From: an uncultured Pelagibacteraceae bacterium
GTDB taxonomy: Bacteria; Pseudomonadota; Alphaproteobacteria; Pelagibacterales; Pelagibacteraceae
Reading direction: 5' to 3'
NCBI GenBank assembly: GCA_902543575.1
Contig: CACBYV010000001.1
Location: 62,001 to 126,000 of the forward strand
DNA: 64,000 nucleotides
Made by a program: the position numbers and the translations under genes. Shown here in pieces: positions 22,072-32,007 of this stretch. The number at the start of each line of letters is the position of its first letter. The first letter of the stretch is position 1. The notes under the pieces were generated by a model, which made no database searches, was not told the DNA's origin, and worked only from the letters and a program-made list of their open reading frames with translations.

Positions 22072-22917
22072 ATGAAAGACATGACAAATATAGAAGTAGA
22101 AAAAATTATAGATCCAACACCAGCATCAGATGGTGCAGGAGTTAAATTAAAAAGAAGTATCGGTGTTGAACCAAATTATTATGATCCATTTTTAATGTTA
22201 GATGAATTTGGATCAGAAAATAAAGATGATTATATTGCAGGCTTTCCTCCTCATCCACACAGAGGAATTGAAACAGTTACATATATGTTAGCTGGGAGTT
22301 TTGAACATAAAGATAGTACAGGAGGTCAAGGAAAAATGACTGCAGGAGATGTGCAATGGATGAAAACTGGTAGTGGAATAATTCATTCTGAAATGCCAGC
22401 TATGAACGATGGAAAACTTCATGGTTTTCAATTATGGATTAATATGCCAGCCAGCGAGAAGATGAGTAAACCAGAATACCATTATATTGACTCAGATAAA
22501 ATGAGCACACATAAGGATGATGATAAATTTGTAAAAGTAATTGCTGGAAAGTTTGAAAATTCAGAAGGTCCAATAAATAAACACAATGTCGATCCAATTT
22601 ATTTTGATGTAGAATTAAATGAAAGTAAAACTTTTAATCATCAAGTTCCATCCACACACAATTCATTCATATATTTAATTGAAGGTGAGATAGAAATTGG
22701 AAACAATAAACATGAAAGTGTTAAAGACTCTACCTTAATTTTATTATCTAAAGGTGAAAACTTAAAAGTAACTGCTTTAACAAACGCTAAATTTTTACTA
22801 ATATCTGGAAAACCGATAGGAGAACAGATTGCAAGAGGTGGTCCATTCGTCATGAATACTAAACAAGAAATACTTCAAGCAATTGATGATTACCATAATG
22901 GTAATTTCGTAAAGTAA
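22072..22917 (+). CDS. Pirin-family protein
   Basis: GFPPHPHRGIETVTYML; GDVQWMKTGSGIIHSEMP. Confidence 0.93.
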   Translation: MKDMTNIEVEKIIDPTPASDGAGVKLKRSIGVEPNYYDPFLMLDEFGSENKDDYIAGFPPHPHRGIETVTYMLAGSFEHKDSTGGQGKMTAGDVQWMKTGSGIIHSEMPAMNDGKLHGFQLWINMPASEKMSKPEYHYIDSDKMSTHKDDDKFVKVIAGKFENSEGPINKHNVDPIYFDVELNESKTFNHQVPSTHNSFIYLIEGEIEIGNNKHESVKDSTLILLSKGENLKVTALTNAKFLLISGKPIGEQIARGGPFVMNTKQEILQAIDDYHNGNFVK

Positions 22918-22919
22918 AT

Positions 22920-23891
22920 ATGAAAGCTATAAGATTTGAAAAGTTTGGTGGTCCAGAAGTCTTAGAATACAAGGATATTGAAATCGGTAAACCTGGTCCA
23001 AAGGAAGTTCTAGTTAAAAATTTGTCAGTTGGACTTAATTATATTGATGTTTACCATCGAACTGGTTTGTATCCGATTGAATTACCAAGTGGACTTGGAT
23101 TAGAAGCATCTGGAGTAGTTGAGGAAATTGGCTCAGAAGTGAGTTTTTTTAAAGTTGGAGATCGAGTAAGTCATGCATCTGCTCCAATAAGTGGATACTC
23201 AGAAAAACAAATAATGCCAGAAGAAAAATTAGTCACTGTGCCAGAGGGTATTTCAGATGAAATAGCTTCCTGCATTTTATTGAAAGGAATAACATCAGAA
23301 TATTTATTGCACAGGTCATATGCTGTAAAAAAAGGTGATAAAGTTTTATTTCATGCTGCAGCTGGTGGTGTTGGTCAAATATTATGCCAGTGGGCTAATG
23401 CATTAGGATGTGAAGTCATTGGCACAGTTGGATCTAAAGAAAAAGTTCAAATAGCAAAAAAAAACGGGTGTCATCATGTCATCAATTACACAGATCATAA
23501 TTTTGTGGAAGAAGTTGAAAAAATAGCAGGTAAAAACGGGATAGATGTTGTGTATGATGGTGTTGGAGCAAAAACTTTTGAGGGATCAATAGAATGCTTA
23601 AAAATTAGAGGGATGATGGTAGCATTTGGAAATGCATCTGGATATGTTCACACTATAGACGTCAAAAAACATATAAATACAAAAGGTCTTTTTTTTACAA
23701 GACCGTCAATAATGCATTATACAATTACAAGAGATGAATTAGAAAAATCTGCTAAATTGGTTTTTGATGCAGTTCTCTCAGGGAAAATAAAAATTGAAGT
23801 TTCTAAAAAATATAAACTAAGTGAAGCTAAACAAGCTCACATAGATTTAGAAAATAGAGTTTTAACAGGACCAGCAGTTATTATTCCTTAA
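22920..23891 (+). CDS. Quinone oxidoreductase (MDR / zinc-free alcohol dehydrogenase-like)
   Basis: MKAIRFEKFGGPEVLEY; HAAAGGVGQILCQWA. Confidence 0.93.
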   Translation: MKAIRFEKFGGPEVLEYKDIEIGKPGPKEVLVKNLSVGLNYIDVYHRTGLYPIELPSGLGLEASGVVEEIGSEVSFFKVGDRVSHASAPISGYSEKQIMPEEKLVTVPEGISDEIASCILLKGITSEYLLHRSYAVKKGDKVLFHAAAGGVGQILCQWANALGCEVIGTVGSKEKVQIAKKNGCHHVINYTDHNFVEEVEKIAGKNGIDVVYDGVGAKTFEGSIECLKIRGMMVAFGNASGYVHTIDVKKHINTKGLFFTRPSIMHYTITRDELEKSAKLVFDAVLSGKIKIEVSKKYKLSEAKQAHIDLENRVLTGPAVIIP

Positions 23892-24288
23892 ATTGATCAT
23901 CCATATCTGAAAGATGAAGTCTTAACGCTCTAGTTGAGATTTGTATTTCTCTTATAAAAAATACTATTGATACCATCATCGATAAACAACAAGAGCCAAA
24001 AATTATTCTAGCTAAAAAATATGTCTCTAAATAAAGAGCAAAAACTGTAAGCATATTAAATAAGAAACCAAATGCTGCAAAAAGTATAGTAATCCTTAAA
24101 TTTTTTACTCTATCATTTAAATTAATTAGCTGCTGCTTCCACTCTGGTGGAGTATGCTTTTCAAAAACATATTCGTCGTGTATTTTTCTAATCAAACCAC
24201 TTAATGTATGAAATCTATTACTATAGACAGCCATAATAAGAGGAATGGCGGGAAACATTAATGCGGTAACAGTGTAATCAATATTCAT
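23881..24288 (-). CDS. DUF2721-like membrane protein
   Basis: 135 aa, C-terminal REIQISTRALRLHLSDMD pattern. Confidence 0.6.
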   Translation of the reverse strand: MNIDYTVTALMFPAIPLIMAVYSNRFHTLSGLIRKIHDEYVFEKHTPPEWKQQLINLNDRVKNLRITILFAAFGFLFNMLTVFALYLETYFLARIIFGSCCLSMMVSIVFFIREIQISTRALRLHLSDMDDQFKE

Positions 24289-24337
24289 GCGAATCAGTTT
24301 GATTATGAATCTACGCTTTGTTATTTACAAGTAAATT

Positions 24338-25207
24338 ATGTCTGAAAAGGTTAAAATTTTTATTGAATTAACAAGACTTAATAAACCAATTGGTTTTATG
24401 CTTCTATTTTGGCCATGCGTTTGGGGTTTAACAATTTCATATGATTTTTCTCTTTCTTTAAATACTTATTTTATTTATGCTTTTTTATTTTTTTCTGGAT
24501 CTGTTCTAATGAGATCCGCTGGATGTATTGTTAACGATATAACTGATAGAAAAATTGATAAGTTAGTTGAAAGAACAAAAAATAGACCAATCGCGTCTGA
24601 AAAAATTTCAGTATTTAATGCTGCAATATATGCTGTAATCTTATGCTTAATTGCATTTTTAGTTTTAATAAATTTTAATAAATTTACTATTTATATGGCT
24701 CTTCTTTCAATGCCATTGGCTTTTACATATCCACTAATGAAAAGATTTACTTACTGGCCTCAACTTTTTTTAGGTATAACTTTTAATTACGGTCTAGTTT
24801 TGGCATGGATATCCATTCAAAATGAAGTTTCTATTATACCAATTATATTTTATTTAGGAGCCACATTTTGGACATTAGGTTACGACACAATATATGGATA
24901 TCAAGATATTAATGATGATGAAATAATTGGAGTTAAATCAACATCGATTAAATTTAAAAGTAACCCAAAAAAATTTATATCGTTTTGTTACATTATATTT
25001 TTAATATCATTGTTTCTTGTTGGTTATAAAATGAATTTTAATTATTTATATTACATTGCCTTAATAGTGCCTTTAACCCATTTGTTAATCTTTCAATCTC
25101 TTAAATTAAAAACTGAAAGTGGGAATGACTGCTTAGCAAAATTTAAAAGTAACAATCTTTTGGGCTTAATTATTTTAATAATTTTGTTAGTGGGAAAATT
25201 AACTTAA
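24338..25207 (+). CDS. ubiA: 4-hydroxybenzoate polyprenyltransferase
   Basis: LNKPIGFMLLFWPCVWGL; RSAGCIVNDITDRKIDKLVERTKNRPIAS; YDTIYGYQDINDDEIIGVKS. Confidence 0.96.
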   Translation: MSEKVKIFIELTRLNKPIGFMLLFWPCVWGLTISYDFSLSLNTYFIYAFLFFSGSVLMRSAGCIVNDITDRKIDKLVERTKNRPIASEKISVFNAAIYAVILCLIAFLVLINFNKFTIYMALLSMPLAFTYPLMKRFTYWPQLFLGITFNYGLVLAWISIQNEVSIIPIIFYLGATFWTLGYDTIYGYQDINDDEIIGVKSTSIKFKSNPKKFISFCYIIFLISLFLVGYKMNFNYLYYIALIVPLTHLLIFQSLKLKTESGNDCLAKFKSNNLLGLIILIILLVGKLT

Positions 25208-26949
25208 TGAAAAATATCGATATTATTAAAAGATTGTATAATGATTACACAACAAAACATCTTAACAAAATAATACTTGCCATAATTTTTTCTATTTTCG
25301 TTGCAGGTGCTACATCAGCAACAGCATGGTTGCTCGACCCTGCAATAGAAAAAATTTTTATAAATAAAGACCAAAGTTTAATTTTTATAATTCCACTTTT
25401 AATCATAATAACTTTTGCAACCAAGGGAATATCCTTATACGTGGCTAAGATTTTAATGATAAAAACTGCAGAGGAAGTGAAAAAAAATATTCAAATCGAT
25501 ATGTTATCTTCTTTCATAAAAGCTGATACTGAAAAAATTGAAGATAAACATTCAGGTAAATATATCTCAAATCTTAACTTTGATGTAAATCAAATAACTG
25601 GGATGTTAAGTAACGCAGTTTTAAATTTATTTAAAGATGGCTTAACGCTTATTGGCTTATTATTTGTAATGTTCTTACAAAATTGGAGGCTTTCCCTTAT
25701 AGCTTTAATTATGCTTCCTATTGCATCAATTACTGCTAAAAAATTAGGCAAGCGTATTGTAAAAGTTGCAACAGAAGCACAAGAAAAATCTGGTGATTTA
25801 AACAAATATTTAATTGATCTTTTTAAAAACCACAAAATAATAAAAATCTTTCAAAGAGAAAATTATGAAAATGAAAGATCGGAAAAATTTGTAAATGACC
25901 TAAAAGAAAAAACAATAAAAATTCATAGTGTATTTATAAGGTCAACACCTATTATGGAAGTTGTAACTGGAATTATGATTGCAATTTTAATTTTTTATTC
26001 TGGTAAATTAATTATGAATGATCAACTAAGTATAAATAATTTCTTTTCTTTTTTAGCTGCAATGATGCTTGCATATCAACCAGTTAAATCTTTGGCGAAT
26101 GTAAATGTTTCATTTGGTCAAGGACTATCTGCGGGAAAAAGAATATTACCTATTATTGATCAACAAAATAAAATTTCAACAAATGAAAATGGAAAAATGT
26201 TAGATATAAGTGATGCATCAATAAAATTTCAAAATATTAATTTTAGTTACAAATCAAATCTTAACAATATAGTCCTTAAAGATATTAATATTGATATAGC
26301 TGGCAGAAAAATGACAGCTTTAGTAGGCCACAGCGGATCGGGAAAATCTACAATATTAAATTTAATACCAAGAATCTATGATGCAGACTCTGGGGAAATT
26401 CTAATTGATAATCAAAAAGTACAAAACCTTAATCTTAAATCATTAAGGAAAGAAATATCTATTGTTGATCAAAATACAACACTTTTTGATGATACTATTT
26501 TTAATAATATCAAATATGCCAAACCAAAGGCAAGTGACGAAGAAATTTATACAGCTGCAAAAATATCAATGTGTACAGATTTTATAGAAAAATTAGAAAA
26601 TAAATTTCAGACTGTTATAGGGGAGAACGGAGTAAAACTATCAGGTGGTGAAAAGCAAAGACTTTCGATAGCGAGAGCTTTGTTAAAGGATAGCAAAATA
26701 ATTCTTCTAGACGAAGCAACTTCATCTCTGGACTCTGAAACAGAAGAAAAAATACAAAAAGCTATTGAGGAATTAACAAAAAATAAAACAACAGTAGTTA
26801 TTGCTCATAGACTATCAACTATTCTTAATTCAGAAAAAATTTATGTTGTTGATAAAGGTTCTGTAGAATCATCAGGGAAACATGATGATCTAATCAAAAA
26901 TTCATTGCTTTATAAAAACTTCTACGAGAGACAAATAAAAAATAACTAA
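25207..26949 (+). CDS. msbA: ABC transporter, MsbA-type (lipid A export), fused permease/ATPase
   Basis: TM domain plus GHSGSGKST Walker A, LSGGEKQRLSIARALL, IILLDEATSSLD; next to waaA-lpxK-lpxL. Confidence 0.88.
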   Translation: MKNIDIIKRLYNDYTTKHLNKIILAIIFSIFVAGATSATAWLLDPAIEKIFINKDQSLIFIIPLLIIITFATKGISLYVAKILMIKTAEEVKKNIQIDMLSSFIKADTEKIEDKHSGKYISNLNFDVNQITGMLSNAVLNLFKDGLTLIGLLFVMFLQNWRLSLIALIMLPIASITAKKLGKRIVKVATEAQEKSGDLNKYLIDLFKNHKIIKIFQRENYENERSEKFVNDLKEKTIKIHSVFIRSTPIMEVVTGIMIAILIFYSGKLIMNDQLSINNFFSFLAAMMLAYQPVKSLANVNVSFGQGLSAGKRILPIIDQQNKISTNENGKMLDISDASIKFQNINFSYKSNLNNIVLKDINIDIAGRKMTALVGHSGSGKSTILNLIPRIYDADSGEILIDNQKVQNLNLKSLRKEISIVDQNTTLFDDTIFNNIKYAKPKASDEEIYTAAKISMCTDFIEKLENKFQTVIGENGVKLSGGEKQRLSIARALLKDSKIILLDEATSSLDSETEEKIQKAIEELTKNKTTVVIAHRLSTILNSEKIYVVDKGSVESSGKHDDLIKNSLLYKNFYERQIKNN

Positions 26950-28178
26950 TGTATTTTTTGTATAATATATTAGGAATTATTTTTTTTTTAATTTCACCAC
27001 TTATATTATTTTTTAGAATAATTAATGGAAAGGAAGATTCGAGAAGAATCTTAGAAAAATACGCTTATTATAATTTAAAAAAGACTGATACAACTGTATG
27101 GTTTCATGGTGCAAGTGTTGGGGAAATCATGAGCATTCTCCCTTTGATAAATAAGTTTGAAAAAGATAAATCTATAAAAAAAATTTTACTTACTTCATCT
27201 ACATTAAGTTCTGCATCAATAATTGCAAAAAAACCATTAAAGAAAACAACTCATATTTACTATCCATTTGATATTGGATTTATATGCAATAACTTTTTAA
27301 ATTATTGGCGACCAAAAATCGCAATATTTGTAGATTCTGAAATCTGGCCGAATATGTATGAAAAAATAAATTCAAAAAAAATACCTCTTATTTTAATCAA
27401 TGCTAGAATTACGAGCAAAAGTTTCAAAAGATGGCAAATCTTTTCATCTTTTGCAAAAAATGTTTTCAGCAAAATAAGTATAGCTTTACCTCAAAATCAA
27501 GAAACCCAAAATTATTTAAAAAGATTGGGTGTTAAAAAAATTAAATTTGTAGGAAATTTAAAGTATTTTAAAAATGATAAACAAAGTTTGAAGAAAAATG
27601 TTAAAAACTATTTTAAAAATAAAAAAGTATTCTGTGCAGCTAGCACTCATTATAATGAAGAGAAAATTATTGGAAAATTACATTTAAAATTGAAGAAAAA
27701 GTTTAAGAATTTAATTACAATATTGGTTCCACGTCACATAAATAGATCAGAGGAAATAAAGCAACAACTTAGAAAATTAAAACTGATAGTTACCGAAAGA
27801 TCAAGCGGACATAAACCATCTAATGATTGTGACGTATATATTGTTAACACATACGGAGAAATGTCAAAATTTTTAAGACTTTCAAATGTAACATTTATTG
27901 GTGGATCTTTAGTAAACCATGGAGGACAAAACCCATTAGAAGCTGTAAGAATGGGTAATTACGTGATGCATGGTAGAAAAGTACATAATTTTAAAGAAAT
28001 ATATAAGGAATTAAAAAAATTAAAAATATCCTCAGAGATTAAAAATATCGATCAAATGGAAAAAGTATTTGTAAAAAATCATAATTACAAAATATTAAAT
28101 AGTAAACTTAATAAAATTAATTATTTAGGTGCTAAAATTTTTGAAAATAACGTTAAAGAAATTAAAAATTATTTATAA
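26949..28178 (+). CDS. waaA: 3-deoxy-D-manno-octulosonic acid transferase
   Basis: WFHGASVGEI; FVDSEIWPNMYEKI; GGSLVNHGGQNPLEA. Confidence 0.95.
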   Translation: MYFLYNILGIIFFLISPLILFFRIINGKEDSRRILEKYAYYNLKKTDTTVWFHGASVGEIMSILPLINKFEKDKSIKKILLTSSTLSSASIIAKKPLKKTTHIYYPFDIGFICNNFLNYWRPKIAIFVDSEIWPNMYEKINSKKIPLILINARITSKSFKRWQIFSSFAKNVFSKISIALPQNQETQNYLKRLGVKKIKFVGNLKYFKNDKQSLKKNVKNYFKNKKVFCAASTHYNEEKIIGKLHLKLKKKFKNLITILVPRHINRSEEIKQQLRKLKLIVTERSSGHKPSNDCDVYIVNTYGEMSKFLRLSNVTFIGGSLVNHGGQNPLEAVRMGNYVMHGRKVHNFKEIYKELKKLKISSEIKNIDQMEKVFVKNHNYKILNSKLNKINYLGAKIFENNVKEIKNYL

Positions 28179-29101
28179 TGAAAGTAAAAAGACCCATTTT
28201 TTGGGATAGTTTCAATTTCATATCATTATTACTCTTACCATTTAGTTTGATAACAATTATTTTCAATTTTTTTAAATCTTTAAGTCTTAAAAAATATTTT
28301 AAAATAAAAACAATCTGTGTTGGAAATATTTACCTAGGTGGAACTGGAAAAACACCTTTAGTTTTAAAAATAAATGAAATTTTAAAATATAAGTTTAAAA
28401 CTGTATTTATAAAAAAAAAATATATTGATCAAATTGATGAGCAAAATATTTTATCAAAATATGGAAATCTGATTTGTTTAGGTTTTAGAGATATCGCACT
28501 GAGAATTGCTGAGAAAAAAAATTACCAGTTAGCTATATTAGATGATGGTTTACAAGATAAAAGTTTAAATTATGATATTTCTATTGCTTGTTTTAATAGT
28601 TCAGAGCTAGTTGGAAATGGGCTAGTTTTGCCCGCCGGGCCATTAAGGGAAAGAATTACAAATATTTTAAATTATGATCTTGCATTTCTTAATGGTGAAA
28701 AAAATAATAAAACTTTCGAGAAAACTCTAAAGAGATTAAATCCAAATTTAAAAATATTTAGAGCTAAATACACTCCTAGAAATCTTGAGTCTTTCAAATT
28801 TAAAAATAACTTTCTAGTTTTTTCAGGCATAGGTAATCCTTTGGAGTTTCAACAAACATTAAAAAAATATAATTTTAAGATAAAAAAAACAATCACTTTT
28901 CCTGACCATTATAAATATAAAAATTCTGATATAAATAATATAAAAAATATAGCTAAGAGTAATAAATTAAAAATTATAACAACCGAAAAAGACTACAATC
29001 GATTGTCAAATATACAAAAAAAGAATATCCAATTTTTAAAAATAGGATTAAAAATTGAAAAAGAAAAAGAATTTAAAAATTTTTTATTAAAGAAATTATG
29101 A
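28178..29101 (+). CDS. lpxK: Tetraacyldisaccharide 4'-kinase
   Basis: VGNIYLGGTGKTPLV; LDDGLQDKSLNYDI; LPAGPLRE. Confidence 0.95.
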   Translation: MKVKRPIFWDSFNFISLLLLPFSLITIIFNFFKSLSLKKYFKIKTICVGNIYLGGTGKTPLVLKINEILKYKFKTVFIKKKYIDQIDEQNILSKYGNLICLGFRDIALRIAEKKNYQLAILDDGLQDKSLNYDISIACFNSSELVGNGLVLPAGPLRERITNILNYDLAFLNGEKNNKTFEKTLKRLNPNLKIFRAKYTPRNLESFKFKNNFLVFSGIGNPLEFQQTLKKYNFKIKKTITFPDHYKYKNSDINNIKNIAKSNKLKIITTEKDYNRLSNIQKKNIQFLKIGLKIEKEKEFKNFLLKKL

Positions 29102-29958
29102 GGAAGTTTTTTTATTTAATTGAATTTATTTTAATAAAATTGTTTTTTTTTATACTAATTATAATTGGTTATAAAAATGGATCTAATTTAGGAGATTTCA
29201 TTGGGCGCTTGTTTGGTCCAATATTTAGATCAAAAAAGTTAATTGAAAATAATTTGGAACAATCTGGCATTGTAGACAAAAAAAATTACAATAAAATTAT
29301 CAGCAAAATATATGGAAATTATGGAAGAATACTTGCTGAATATCCTTTTCTTAAAGCATTTAGAAATAACAATTTAAATAAATTTATTGAAATAGAAGGG
29401 CTTGAAAACCTAAACAAAATTAAGAGAGAAAAAAGACGAGCTGTATTTATATCTGGTCATTTCAATAATTTTGAATTAATGGCGCTCCAAATAGAAAAGG
29501 CTGGTATAAATTTGTGCGCTATTTATAGACCGCTAAATAACGTATTCCTTAACAAAACCATGGAAGAAATTAGAGAAAATTTTATATGCAAAAATCAAAT
29601 TAAAAAAGGAAGATCAGGCACAAGACAGATTATTGAAAATATAAAAAAAGGTAACTCAGTAGCTTTAATGATAGACCAAAGGGTAAGGGAAGGAATAAAA
29701 ATTAATTTTTTTGGTAAACCAGCTAGTACTACGACCATACCCGCACAATTAATTAAAAAATATAAATGTGATCTAGTGCCTATTTATATAGAGAGAAGAA
29801 AAAATAATTATTTTAAAATGTTTGTTTCAGAACCGATTAAAATTAGGGACAATAAATCAATCAAAGAAATCACTGAACATCTAAATAAGATACTTGAAAA
29901 AATGATTTTAAAAAATGTAGACCAGTGGATCTGGACTCACGATAGGTGGAAAACTTAA
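29098..29958 (+). CDS. lpxL: Lipid A biosynthesis acyltransferase (LpxL/HtrB family)
   Basis: SGHFNNFELMALQIEKAG; HxxxxE-type acyltransferase motif; DQRVREGIKINFFGKPA. Confidence 0.9.
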   Translation: MRKFFYLIEFILIKLFFFILIIIGYKNGSNLGDFIGRLFGPIFRSKKLIENNLEQSGIVDKKNYNKIISKIYGNYGRILAEYPFLKAFRNNNLNKFIEIEGLENLNKIKREKRRAVFISGHFNNFELMALQIEKAGINLCAIYRPLNNVFLNKTMEEIRENFICKNQIKKGRSGTRQIIENIKKGNSVALMIDQRVREGIKINFFGKPASTTTIPAQLIKKYKCDLVPIYIERRKNNYFKMFVSEPIKIRDNKSIKEITEHLNKILEKMILKNVDQWIWTHDRWKT

Positions 29959-30156
29959 TCAGTTTTTATCTAATAAATCTCTTTTCATTGAGGCCTCAAC
30001 ATACGAAAAATAGGCTTCCTGTTCCTCAACGTTCCAGTAAGCTAAGTTTTCAAGTGGTATTTTTTTTTGTGAGACAGCACAAATCACATGATCACCTTCT
30101 TCAATGATCTCAAAATTATTTGCTAAGTATTTTAATTTAGCTAACTTATTTAACAT
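29959..30156 (-). CDS. DUF2093-like small protein
   Basis: 65 aa: GDHVICAVSQKKIPLENLAYWNVEEQEAYFSYVEA. Confidence 0.7.
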   Translation of the reverse strand: MLNKLAKLKYLANNFEIIEEGDHVICAVSQKKIPLENLAYWNVEEQEAYFSYVEASMKRDLLDKN

Positions 30157-30178
30157 ATTTAAGATATATATTTACTAA

Positions 30179-31444
30179 ATGAAAATTGCAATTATTGGAA
30201 GTGGAGGACGAGAACATGCTCTAGTTCATCACTTAAGTAATTCAAAAAAAATAACAAAAATATATTCAATACCAGGTAATGCTGGTACCGAAGAAATATC
30301 TGTAAATATTGATTTAAATTTGGAAAATTTTCAAGATTTGTATAATTTTATTAAGAAAGAACAAATCGAATTGGTGATTGTTGGTCCAGAAAAACCATTA
30401 GTCGAAGGATTAGTAGATTTCCTAGAGTCAAAAAATATTAAAGTTTTTGGTCCTAGAAAAAAAGTAGCTCAATTAGAAGGCTCAAAAATATTTACAAAAC
30501 AAATTTGTGAGAAATTTAACATACCAACTGCTAAATTTAAAATTTGTAAATCCAAAGAAGACTCATTTATATTTTTATCTTCATCTAATTTTCCTCTTGT
30601 TATAAAAGCAGATGTTCTTGCTGCAGGTAAAGGTGTTTATATTTGTCAAAATGTTGATGAGGCTAAAACTGCTGTTAACGAAATATTTGACGGTAAATTT
30701 GGGAAAGCAAATCAAGTATTAATCGAAGAATTCCTAGAAGGTGATGAGATGAGTTTTTTTATTATTTCAGATGGAATTAGTTATAAAACTTTTAATACAG
30801 CTCAAGACCATAAAAGAGTTGGTGAGGGTGATACTGGAAAAAATACAGGAGGTATGGGAGCTTATTCACCTTCAAGCTTAATTAATGATGATTTAGAGAA
30901 TAAAATTTTAAACAAAATAATTGAGCCAACGTTAAAAGCTATAAGTGAAATGAATGAGAAGTACGTTGGTTTTTTATATGCCGGCTTAATGATAAAAAGT
31001 AATGAACCATACCTAATTGAATATAATGTCAGGATGGGTGATCCTGAATGCCAAACTATATTACCGTTGGTTGACAGTGATTTATTGGACATAATAAATT
31101 CTTGTTGTAATTCAAAATTAAAGACCCACGAAATAAAATGGAAAAATAAAAAAAGTATGTGCATTGCTTTATGCTCAAAAGGATATCCTGAAAAATATAA
31201 TAAGAATGTTGAAATTAAAAATTTAAAAGAATTCAAATCAACTAAAGATAATTTTATTTTTCATGCTGGAACAAAAAGTTCTGGAAACAAAATTGTAGCA
31301 GTTGGAGGTAGGGTAGTAAATTTTGTTAATATCTCAGATAGTTATTTATCAAGTAGAAAAGAAATCATCAATCAGATTAATAAATTGAATTGGGAAGATG
31401 GTTTTTATAGATCAGATATAGGCCATAAAGTCATAGATAAATGA
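30179..31444 (+). CDS. purD: Phosphoribosylamine--glycine ligase
   Basis: IGSGGREHALVHHL; AQDHKRVGEGDTGKNTGGMGAYSP; YNVRMGDPECQ. Confidence 0.97.
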   Translation: MKIAIIGSGGREHALVHHLSNSKKITKIYSIPGNAGTEEISVNIDLNLENFQDLYNFIKKEQIELVIVGPEKPLVEGLVDFLESKNIKVFGPRKKVAQLEGSKIFTKQICEKFNIPTAKFKICKSKEDSFIFLSSSNFPLVIKADVLAAGKGVYICQNVDEAKTAVNEIFDGKFGKANQVLIEEFLEGDEMSFFIISDGISYKTFNTAQDHKRVGEGDTGKNTGGMGAYSPSSLINDDLENKILNKIIEPTLKAISEMNEKYVGFLYAGLMIKSNEPYLIEYNVRMGDPECQTILPLVDSDLLDIINSCCNSKLKTHEIKWKNKKSMCIALCSKGYPEKYNKNVEIKNLKEFKSTKDNFIFHAGTKSSGNKIVAVGGRVVNFVNISDSYLSSRKEIINQINKLNWEDGFYRSDIGHKVIDK

Positions 31445-32007
31445 GAGTAATTGGTGGAAAACTAAGAGGAAAATTAATTCATAATCCTACAGATAAAACA
31501 ACAAGACCTTTAAAGGATATGGTTAGAGAGTCGATATTTAATATTTTAGAGCATTCTAAGAATGAAAAAATTAAATTCAAAAATGACGTAGTTTTGGATT
31601 TATTTTCCGGTTCTGGTTCGTTTGGGATTGAATGTTTGTCTAGAGGAGTAAAAAAAGTTTTTTTTTTTGAAAATTACAAACCCTCTTTGAAAATTTTAGA
31701 AAAAAACATTAAGGAGTTAGAAATTGATAAAGATTCAGTCATCAGGGAAATAAATGCATATGAAATTTCTAAAGAAAATATAGATAATGAAAAAATTAAT
31801 TTAATTTATCTGGATCCACCATTTAAAGATAAAAATATAAATAAATTATTAAGGAAAATTTTTGACTTAAAAATTGCTCACAAAAGTACATTAATAGTAA
31901 TTCATAGAAATAAGAAATTTAATGAAAATTTTATAGAAGATTTTAAAGTTCTTAGAGAAAAAAAATATGGTTTATCAAAAATAATATTTGGTAAATTGCT
32001 ATTTTAG
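31441..32007 (+). CDS. rsmD: 16S rRNA (guanine966-N2)-methyltransferase
   Basis: MRVIGGKLRGK; RPLKDMVRESIFNIL; VLDLFSGSGSFGIE; LIYLDPPF. Confidence 0.95.
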   Translation: MRVIGGKLRGKLIHNPTDKTTRPLKDMVRESIFNILEHSKNEKIKFKNDVVLDLFSGSGSFGIECLSRGVKKVFFFENYKPSLKILEKNIKELEIDKDSVIREINAYEISKENIDNEKINLIYLDPPFKDKNINKLLRKIFDLKIAHKSTLIVIHRNKKFNENFIEDFKVLREKKYGLSKIIFGKLLF